A stretch of DNA of 11,287 nt from JBKHXU01 sp046565865 (GTDB lineage: Bacteria > Pseudomonadota > Gammaproteobacteria > Acidiferrobacterales > Sulfurifustaceae). The position numbers and the translations under genes are program-made. This document shows, one piece after another, positions 6,655 through 11,287 of the stretch (within the stretch, counting starts at the first letter, position 1; each line of letters starts with the position of its first letter). Under the pieces are notes generated by a model. It saw only the letters and a program-made list of their open reading frames with translations. It did not search any database and was not told the DNA's origin. The stretch is taken from positions 1-11,287 of the forward strand of contig JBKHXU010000162.1 of assembly GCA_046565865.1 (NCBI GenBank), given 5' to 3'.

Positions 6655-7850
6655 TAGAATTTGATTCCTTCGAGGTTGGCGACGGTGTGAATGTCTTTGT
6701 CGCCGCGGCCGGAGAGATTGACCACGATCGCCTTGTTGCGCTTTAGCTGCGGCGCAAGCTGCTTGGCATACGCCACCGCGTGCGACGATTCGAGCGCCGG
6801 CATGATGCCCTCGCTGCGCGTCAACTCGTGAAACGCATCGAGCGCCGCGCGATCGGTGACCGAGACATATTTCGCGCGGCCGGCGTCTTTGAGCCACGCG
6901 TGCTCGGGGCCCACGCCCGGATAGTCGAGACCGGCGGAGATCGAATGCGTCTCGACGATCTGGCCTTCGGCCGTCTCTAATAGGTACGTCCGGTTGCCGT
7001 GCAACACACCGGGCCGGCCGGCGCACAGCGTCGCCGCGTGCCTGCCGGTTTCGATCCCCTCGCCACCGGCCTCGACGCCATACATGGCGACCTCGGCGTC
7101 GTCGATGAAGGGATAGAACAGGCCCATCGCGTTCGAACCGCCGCCGACGCAGGCGACCAGCGCATCCGGCAATTTATTCTCGAACTCGCGAATCTGATAG
7201 CGCACCTCGCGCCCGACGACGGATTGGAAATCGCGCACGAGCAAGGGATATGGATGCGGACCGGCAACGGTACCGATGATATAGAACGTGGAATCGACAT
7301 TCGTCACCCAGTCGCGGAACGCCTCGTTCAATGCGTCCTTCAGCGTCTTCGAGCCGGACTCAACGGGGATGACTTCGGCGCCGAGCAATTTCATGCGATA
7401 CACGTTGATCGCTTGGCGCTTCATGTCCTCCGAACCCATGTACACCGAGCACTTGAGGCCGAAGCGCGCGGCCCCGGTCGCGGTCGCCACACCGTGCTGA
7501 CCGGCACCGGTCTCAGCGATCACGCGCTTCTTGCCCATGTGCCGCGCGAGCAGCGCCTGGCCGATGGTGTTGTTGATCTTGTGCGCGCCGGTGTGATTCA
7601 AATCCTCGCGCTTTAGGTACACACGCGCCCCGCCCCACGCGGCGGTCAGACGCTTCGCCGGATACAACGGCGACGGCCGACCGACATAGAGCCGCAGGTC
7701 CTCGGCGAATTCGTTTTGGAACTTGGCATCGCTGCGCAGGCGTTCGTACGCCTCGCGCAACTCGATCAGCGGTTGCATCAGCGTCTCGGCCACGAACATG
7801 CCGCCGTAGTCGCCGAAGTGGCCGCGCGCGTCGGGCAGGACGTAGCTCAT
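6654..7850 (-). CDS. trpB: Tryptophan synthase beta subunit
   Basis: PLP-dependent subunit that condenses indole with serine to make tryptophan, working with TrpA. The 398 residues are the normal length for the TrpB1 type. Motifs seen: YGGMFVAETL at 15-24, the Schiff-base lysine Lys91 in HTGAHKINN, ETGAGQHG (containing the catalytic Glu of the family) and the cofactor-phosphate loop GGGSNAMG. The ATG (7848-7850) overlaps the trpF TGA as ATGA. The order trpF-trpB-trpA, without trpC, trpD or trpE in view, implies the earlier pathway genes lie elsewhere. No trp leader peptide or attenuator is visible, and with a 12-nt gap before trpF there is no room for one inside the cluster. Confidence 0.98.
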   Translation of the reverse strand: MSYVLPDARGHFGDYGGMFVAETLMQPLIELREAYERLRSDAKFQNEFAEDLRLYVGRPSPLYPAKRLTAAWGGARVYLKREDLNHTGAHKINNTIGQALLARHMGKKRVIAETGAGQHGVATATGAARFGLKCSVYMGSEDMKRQAINVYRMKLLGAEVIPVESGSKTLKDALNEAFRDWVTNVDSTFYIIGTVAGPHPYPLLVRDFQSVVGREVRYQIREFENKLPDALVACVGGGSNAMGLFYPFIDDAEVAMYGVEAGGEGIETGRHAATLCAGRPGVLHGNRTYLLETAEGQIVETHSISAGLDYPGVGPEHAWLKDAGRAKYVSVTDRAALDAFHELTRSEGIMPALESSHAVAYAKQLAPQLKRNKAIVVNLSGRGDKDIHTVANLEGIKF

Positions 7851-8467
7851 GCCGCCTCGCGCACGGCGGCGATGAACGCCGCGATCTTTTTCGGATCCTT
7901 GATGCCTTTGCTCACTTCCACTCCGCTGCTGACATCGACCGCGGCCGGGCGCGCGCGGCGGATGGCGTCGCGCACGTTATCGACGGTGAGACCGCCGGCG
8001 AGGACGATGGGTCTGCTGAGATCACGCGGGACACGGCCCCAATCGAAGGTTGTACCCGATCCACCGGCTTGGTCGGCGACGAAACTATCGAGCAGCAATC
8101 CGCTCGCATCGGCATATCGCGCCGCCTCGTGCGCAAGGTCGACGCCGTCGCGCATGCGGATCGCTTTGATATAAGGTCGGCCGTAGCGGCTGCACTGATC
8201 GGGCGCCTCATCGCCGTGAAATTGTAACAGAGTGAGCCGCACGTCCCGCAGCACCTCCTCCACCCGCGCGCTCGTCGCATCGACGAACAAACCCACGAGC
8301 GTCACGAACGGCGGCAGCTCGCGCGCGATCGCTAGCGCCTGCTCGATCTCGACACAGCGCGGGCTGCGCCGATCGAACACGAGGCCGATGGCATCGGCGC
8401 CGGCGCTGGCCGCGGCCGTGGCGTCCTCGACACGGGTGATGCCGCAAATTTTGACGCGGGTGGGCAT
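7847..8467 (-). CDS. trpF: Phosphoribosylanthranilate isomerase
   Basis: It carries out the Amadori rearrangement of phosphoribosylanthranilate to CdRP, the third step of tryptophan synthesis. The single-domain TIM barrel has 206 residues, so it is the stand-alone TrpF and not the TrpC-TrpF fusion of enterics. The catalytic pair is visible as Cys8 (VKICGIT) and Asp127 (LLLDSF). LAGGLTVDNV and VDVSSGVE give the phosphate-binding C-terminal strands. The ATG at 8465-8467 lies 12 nt after the truA TAA with no strong Shine-Dalgarno sequence. The gene ends in an ATGA overlap with trpB. Confidence 0.97.
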   Translation of the reverse strand: MPTRVKICGITRVEDATAAASAGADAIGLVFDRRSPRCVEIEQALAIARELPPFVTLVGLFVDATSARVEEVLRDVRLTLLQFHGDEAPDQCSRYGRPYIKAIRMRDGVDLAHEAARYADASGLLLDSFVADQAGGSGTTFDWGRVPRDLSRPIVLAGGLTVDNVRDAIRRARPAAVDVSSGVEVSKGIKDPKKIAAFIAAVREAA

Positions 8468-8479
8468 GGGCGCGCGAGC

Positions 8480-9259
8480 TTACCAGAGCCCCAAACCCCG
8501 AGAAAGGCGCGGTATTCCGAACGTCTCCGGGTATTCGACGGCGGTCAAATACAGCCCGTCGGGCGGCGCCGTGACGCCGCCCTGCGTGCGGTCGCGCGAC
8601 GCCAGCACCGTTTGCGCCCAATCGGGCTCACGCTCGCCGGCACCGATCGCGAGCAGCACGCCGGCGATGTTGCGCACCATGTGGTGCAAGAAGGCGTTGG
8701 CATACGCGTGCAGGCGCACATAGTCGCCGTGGCGCTCCACTGTCAGCGAGCGCACCTCGCGCACCGACGTTTTCGCCTGACACTCGACCGAGCGGAACGC
8801 GTTGAAGTCGTGCGTGCCGACGAGATATTGCGCCGCCTGCTGCATGCGCGCGACATCGAGCGGCCGGTACTCGTGCGTGACACGCCGCGCGAGATACGTC
8901 GGGCGTATAGCGCGGTTGAGGATCACGTAATCGTAGTGCCGCCCGGTCGCCGAGAAACGTGCATGAAACTCGGCATCGACCTCGCTCGCCCACAGCAGCG
9001 CAACCTCCGTCGGCAGATTGCTGACCGCACCGCGCACCCACGCGTGACTGGTGCGTTGCACCTGCGTATCGAAATGAATCACCTGCCCGGCCGCGTGCAC
9101 GCCGGCGTCGGTGCGGCCGGCAACGGTGACGCGGATCGTTTCGTCGGCAACCTTCGACAGCGCGGCTTCGACGCAACCTTGAATGCTGCGGCCGTTGTTT
9201 TGCAGTTGCCAGCCGTTGAAGGGGGAGCCGTCGTATTCAATTAGGGCGGCGATGCGCAT
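8480..9259 (-). CDS. truA: tRNA pseudouridine(38-40) synthase
   Basis: It isomerises uridines 38-40 in the anticodon stem-loop of many tRNAs to pseudouridine. In enterics, loss of this modification (the hisT phenotype) relaxes attenuation of amino-acid operons. The 259 residues match the family. The catalytic Asp51 sits in the signature AGRTDAGVHA. The N-terminal YDGSPFNGWQ, the RHYDYVI segment and the C-terminal HHMVRNIAGVL are also typical. The ATG at 9257-9259 gives the standard N-terminus (MRIAALIEYDG). Only a weak GGT-containing ribosome site precedes it. As first gene of the minus-strand run it is divergent from the toxin-antitoxin pair, with only 59 bp between start codons for any promoter. 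Confidence 0.97.
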   Translation of the reverse strand: MRIAALIEYDGSPFNGWQLQNNGRSIQGCVEAALSKVADETIRVTVAGRTDAGVHAAGQVIHFDTQVQRTSHAWVRGAVSNLPTEVALLWASEVDAEFHARFSATGRHYDYVILNRAIRPTYLARRVTHEYRPLDVARMQQAAQYLVGTHDFNAFRSVECQAKTSVREVRSLTVERHGDYVRLHAYANAFLHHMVRNIAGVLLAIGAGEREPDWAQTVLASRDRTQGGVTAPPDGLYLTAVEYPETFGIPRLSRGLGLW

Positions 9260-9279
9260 GTTTTACCGAGGTCTTAGCA

Positions 9280-9300
9280 AAGTGTACACTTCGAAGTGTA
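9280..9300. promoter_or_regulatory. Overlapping palindromes, probable Phd/YefM antitoxin operator in the divergent promoter region
   Basis: Two perfect palindromes overlap: AAGTGTACACTT (9280-9291) and TACACTTCGAAGTGTA (9285-9300). They give three half-sites, AAGTGTA / TACACTT / AAGTGTA. The core TGTACA matches the core motif described for YefM operators. The site is 18 bp before the antitoxin ATG (9319) and 20 bp before the truA ATG. It therefore probably overlaps both divergent promoters. Weak plus-strand promoter hexamers can be drawn (TTAGCA at 9274-9279, with TATC-containing sequence near 9297-9304), and TACACT (9290-9285) could be a minus-strand -10 box. No promoter here is convincing by eye. 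Confidence 0.7.
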
Positions 9301-9318
9301 TCTATTAGGGCTCCCAAG

Positions 9319-9558
9319 ATGAAGACATCGGCCAAAGACCTGCGCATCCATACCAAGCGCATCCTGGACGCCGTCGAGCGCGGCGAGGAAGTGACCATCA
9401 CCCATCGCGGCGTTCCGCGCGCGAAGCTGGTCGCGCTGCGCAAACCGCGCACCGCCAAAAAGACCGGCGCCACCGCCCTGTTCGGCATGTGGAGGCAACA
9501 CGAGGCGTCGCGCGACGTCGCCGGCTACGTGCGCAAGTTGCGCCGCGGTCGTCATTGA
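9319..9558 (+). CDS. Phd/YefM family antitoxin
   Basis: A small protein of 79 residues opening with MKTSAKDLRIHTKRILDAVE and then GEEVTITHRGVPRAKLVAL. This is the N-terminal DNA-binding and dimerisation domain of the Phd/YefM fold. The C-terminal 35 residues are basic and would be the toxin-neutralising tail. Such proteins bind and block their partner toxin and repress their own promoter, fitting the palindromes just upstream. AGGG (9307-9310) lies 8 nt before the ATG. The TGA overlaps the toxin start as TGATG, typical of antitoxin-first coupling. The tail has an unusually high Arg/Lys content. Family assignment is by motif; the sequence shows no activity. Confidence 0.88.
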   Translation: MKTSAKDLRIHTKRILDAVERGEEVTITHRGVPRAKLVALRKPRTAKKTGATALFGMWRQHEASRDVAGYVRKLRRGRH

Positions 9559-9941
9559 TGCTGGTCGATACCGATGTGGTCATCTGGTACTTTCGCGGCA
9601 ACCGCCGCGCCGCGACGCGGCTGGACAAGATGGCCGAATTCTCGCTGTCGGCCGTAACATATATCGAACTGGTACAAGGCCTGCGCAACAAACAGGAATT
9701 GCGCCTGCTGCGCGCGGGATTGCGCGACTGGAACGCGACAATCATTCCGATCGACGAAACCATCTCGAACAAGGCGATGTTCTACGTCGAACAATACTTC
9801 CACTCGCATTCGCTGCAACTGGCCGACGCCCTGATCGCGGCGACGGCCGTGAATCACGGCCTGTCGTTGTTGACCGCCAACACCAAACACTATCGCATGG
9901 TCACGGACTTAACGCTGGAGAAATTCAATCCCGCTGCTTAG
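9558..9941 (+). CDS. vapC: PIN-domain toxin, VapC type
   Basis: Predicted Mg2+-dependent ribonuclease, 127 residues, the usual VapC size. It opens MLVDTDVVIWYFRGN. The acidic active-site residues visible are Asp4 (with Asp6 close by), Glu37 (TYIELVQGL) and Asp90 (LQLADALIAATA). TANTKHY at 106-112 corresponds to the last conserved block, where Asn stands at the usual polar position. VapC toxins cleave tRNA or rRNA; the target cannot be read from sequence. Its ATG shares one base with the antitoxin stop, so translation is coupled. It stands 10 nt before the lspA-family gene, so all three plus-strand genes may share a transcript. No active-site residue appears lost. Confidence 0.9.
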   Translation: MLVDTDVVIWYFRGNRRAATRLDKMAEFSLSAVTYIELVQGLRNKQELRLLRAGLRDWNATIIPIDETISNKAMFYVEQYFHSHSLQLADALIAATAVNHGLSLLTANTKHYRMVTDLTLEKFNPAA

Positions 9942-9951
9942 GCGCGAATGT

Positions 9952-10455
9952 ATGCAACCGCTGAGACGCATTGCCACCATCGTACTGATACTGCTCGCAT
10001 GCACCGGGTGCGACCGGGCGACCAAGACACTGGCGCAAGCATACGCGCCGCGACACACGGCATTGTCGCTTGCCAACGATACGATCCGGTTGCAATACGT
10101 CGAAAATCGAGGCGCGTTTCTCGGCTTGGGCGCAGCGCTGCCCGAACCGGCGCGCAAGCTGCTGCTCATCGGCGGGGTGGCGATTCTGCTGGTAGGGCTG
10201 CTTGGCTACGCCGTGCTCCGGGCAACCGCGGCCACGACAGTCATCGGGCTCGCTCTCGTCGCCGGCGGCGGTATCGGCAATCTGATGGACCGCTTGGCAC
10301 ACAACGGCGGTGTCATTGATTTCCTGAGTCTCGGCATCGGCGCCTGGCGCGCCGGGATTTTCAACATGGCCGATGTCATGATCCTGATTGGCGCCGGGCT
10401 AATCGTCATCCAGGCAATGACGACGCACCCGGCGTCAACTACACCGCGTCGATAG
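9952..10455 (+). CDS. lspA: LspA-family lipoprotein signal peptidase (A8 peptidase), divergent stand-alone copy
   Basis: An integral membrane aspartyl protease family; LspA cuts prolipoprotein signal peptides before the lipid-modified Cys. The 167 residues hold four hydrophobic segments (about 7-20, 70-90, 94-110 and 142-156). Key residues are present: Asp21 and Lys25 (DRATK), Asn52 (ENRGAF), GGGIGN and DR at 105-114, catalytic Asp123 (VIDF), Asn138 and catalytic Asp141 (FNMAD). Two oddities: the NRGAFLGLG box departs from the common NxGAAF form, and helix 1 contains LLACTGC, two cysteines with a lipobox-like context. The usual lspA neighbours (ileS, ispH) are absent, so this may be a second copy. 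It could be co-transcribed with vapC (10-nt gap). It overlaps the parC 3' end by 17 nt, tail to tail. Confidence 0.85.
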   Translation: MQPLRRIATIVLILLACTGCDRATKTLAQAYAPRHTALSLANDTIRLQYVENRGAFLGLGAALPEPARKLLLIGGVAILLVGLLGYAVLRATAATTVIGLALVAGGGIGNLMDRLAHNGGVIDFLSLGIGAWRAGIFNMADVMILIGAGLIVIQAMTTHPASTTPRR

Positions 10456-11287
10456 CCTTCACATCTTGATGTTGCTTCGGCAACTTAACCCCCCGCAACG
10501 CCCTCTCCCCCACATACCGCTCAATATCCTTAGCGGACAGCGACAGTTCACCCTTCCCCGTCTGCAACACCAACTTCTGTCCCTCGCGATACACCGCCAC
10601 CCCCGCAACGTATTCCTCTCGCGAAGCAACCTTACCCGACGGCACATTGATGATTTTGATGCCCTTGCCCTTCGGCATCTGCGGCAGCTCGCCGACCATG
10701 AACGCGAGCATGTGGCCTTGTGTCGTCACGGCCGCAATCCAATCTTCCTGCATGGCTTGCACATGCTGCGGCGGCAGCGCCTTCGCGCCCTTCGGCACCT
10801 TGAGCACGCCTTTGCCGGCCTTCTTGTTCGCGATCAGATCTTCGAGCTTGGCGACGAAACCGTAGCCGGCGTCGCTCGCCAACAGATAAAGATCCTCGGG
10901 GCTGCCCATGATGACGCCGGCCCAGGTCGCGCCCGGCGGCGGGTTGAAGCTGCCGGCGAGTGGCTCGCCGTGGCCGCGCGCGGAGGGCAGCTTGTGCGCG
11001 GGCAGCGAGTAGGTGCGGCCGGTGGAGTCGATGAAGATCGCGAGCTGATTGCTCTTGCCGCGCGCGGCTTGCAGGAAACGATCGCCCGACTTGTAGTCGA
11101 GCGTGCGTGGATCGACCTCGTGGCCTTTGGCGGCGCGCACCCAGCCCTTCTCGGACAGGATCACCGTGATCGGTTCGGTCGGCAGCAACTGTGTGACGTC
11201 GATCGCCTTCGCCGCCTCGCGCTCCACGAGCGCGGAGCGGCGCGCATCGCCGAATTCTTCCGCATCCTGCATGATCTCGTCGCGCAC
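10439..11287 (-). CDS. parC: DNA topoisomerase IV subunit A, C-terminal part (cut by right edge)
   Basis: ParC cleaves and rejoins DNA in the ParC2ParE2 complex that decatenates daughter chromosomes. Visible here are 282 codons: the end of the core (DAEEFGDARRS, VEREAA) and then the C-terminal beta-pinwheel that binds DNA. Blades are recognised by EKGWVRAAKGHEVD, LDYKSGDRFL, SNQLAIFIDSTGRTYSL, LPSARGHGEPL, SDAGYGFV and KGKGIKIINVPS. These match E. coli ParC closely, and no GyrA-box (QRRGGKG) is present, which excludes GyrA. The catalytic Tyr domain is outside the window. The GTG at the edge is an internal valine codon, not a start. The last 65 or so codons use more GGG, AGG, GTT and TTG than the rest. 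The stop overlaps the lspA-family gene. Confidence 0.95.
   Translation of the reverse strand: MRDEIMQDAEEFGDARRSALVEREAAKAIDVTQLLPTEPITVILSEKGWVRAAKGHEVDPRTLDYKSGDRFLQAARGKSNQLAIFIDSTGRTYSLPAHKLPSARGHGEPLAGSFNPPPGATWAGVIMGSPEDLYLLASDAGYGFVAKLEDLIANKKAGKGVLKVPKGAKALPPQHVQAMQEDWIAAVTTQGHMLAFMVGELPQMPKGKGIKIINVPSGKVASREEYVAGVAVYREGQKLVLQTGKGELSLSAKDIERYVGERALRGVKLPKQHQDVKAIDAV
10471..10484 (+). terminator. UUCG tetraloop hairpin after the lspA-family stop
   Basis: GTTGC (10471-10475), TTCG and GCAAC (10480-10484) form a perfect 5-bp stem closed by a C(UUCG)G tetraloop, 15 nt past the lspA stop and inside the parC coding end. No T-run follows, so it is at most an mRNA-end stabiliser or weak terminator. 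Confidence 0.25.

Noticed and set aside
6655..7026. A possible N-terminal extension of TrpA.
   Set aside because: It lies inside trpB in another frame; MSRLAPTF at 6654 is the standard start with a TAATG junction.
11285..11287. GTG at the right edge as the start of a 282-residue protein.
   Set aside because: Comparison with ParC shows that this is an internal valine codon; the gene continues beyond the window.
1..11287. Search for CRISPR arrays, tRNA or rRNA genes, insertion sequences and phage attachment sites.
   Set aside because: No regularly spaced repeats, cloverleaf sequences, transposase genes or terminal repeats were recognised. The only non-coding spaces are the metZ leader and the truA/antitoxin gap.

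Overview
The window comes from a high-GC proteobacterial chromosome, most likely a gammaproteobacterium. The basis is gene order and protein character. The minus-strand run truA-trpF-trpB-trpA-accD-folC-dedD-cvpA-purF-metZ is the cluster known from Pseudomonas-type Gammaproteobacteria, with trpBA placed between trpF and accD. A ParC C-terminal domain close to the E. coli type lies at the right edge. Genus or family cannot be named from the sequence alone.

Layout, right to left along the dominant minus strand. The 3' part of parC (topoisomerase IV subunit A) enters from the right edge and converges, with a 17-nt overlap, on a plus-strand lspA-family gene. That gene follows a plus-strand toxin-antitoxin pair (Phd/YefM-type antitoxin and VapC PIN-domain toxin). 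The pair is divergent from the long minus-strand operon. The 59-bp gap between them carries overlapping perfect palindromes that look like the antitoxin operator. The operon then runs from truA (tRNA pseudouridine synthase) through trpF, trpB, trpA, accD, folC, dedD, cvpA and purF. Four junctions (trpF/trpB, trpA/accD, accD/folC, folC/dedD) are 4-nt stop/start overlaps and trpB/trpA is a TAATG overlap, so strong translational coupling is expected. After purF there is a hairpin and a separate transcription unit: promoter, SAM-II-type riboswitch, intrinsic terminator, and the 5' part of metZ, which runs off the left edge.

Functionally the operon links several central pathways: the last steps of tryptophan synthesis (TrpF, TrpA, TrpB), the first committed step of fatty-acid synthesis (AccD), folate polyglutamylation (FolC), the first committed step of purine synthesis (PurF, with CvpA), division-site peptidoglycan binding (DedD) and tRNA modification (TruA). 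MetZ, in its own riboswitch-controlled unit, makes homocysteine for methionine and SAM.

Most of the window is housekeeping DNA. The points most worth a second look are: (i) the SAM-II-like aptamer plus terminator in front of metZ, with compensatory base changes in stem and pseudoknot; (ii) a probable CTG start codon for folC embedded in a CTGA overlap with the accD stop; (iii) the toxin-antitoxin operator sitting in the only intergenic space in front of the ten-gene cluster; and (iv) an unusual stand-alone LspA-family protein directly behind the toxin gene. I see no CRISPR array, rRNA, tRNA, insertion sequence or phage gene.
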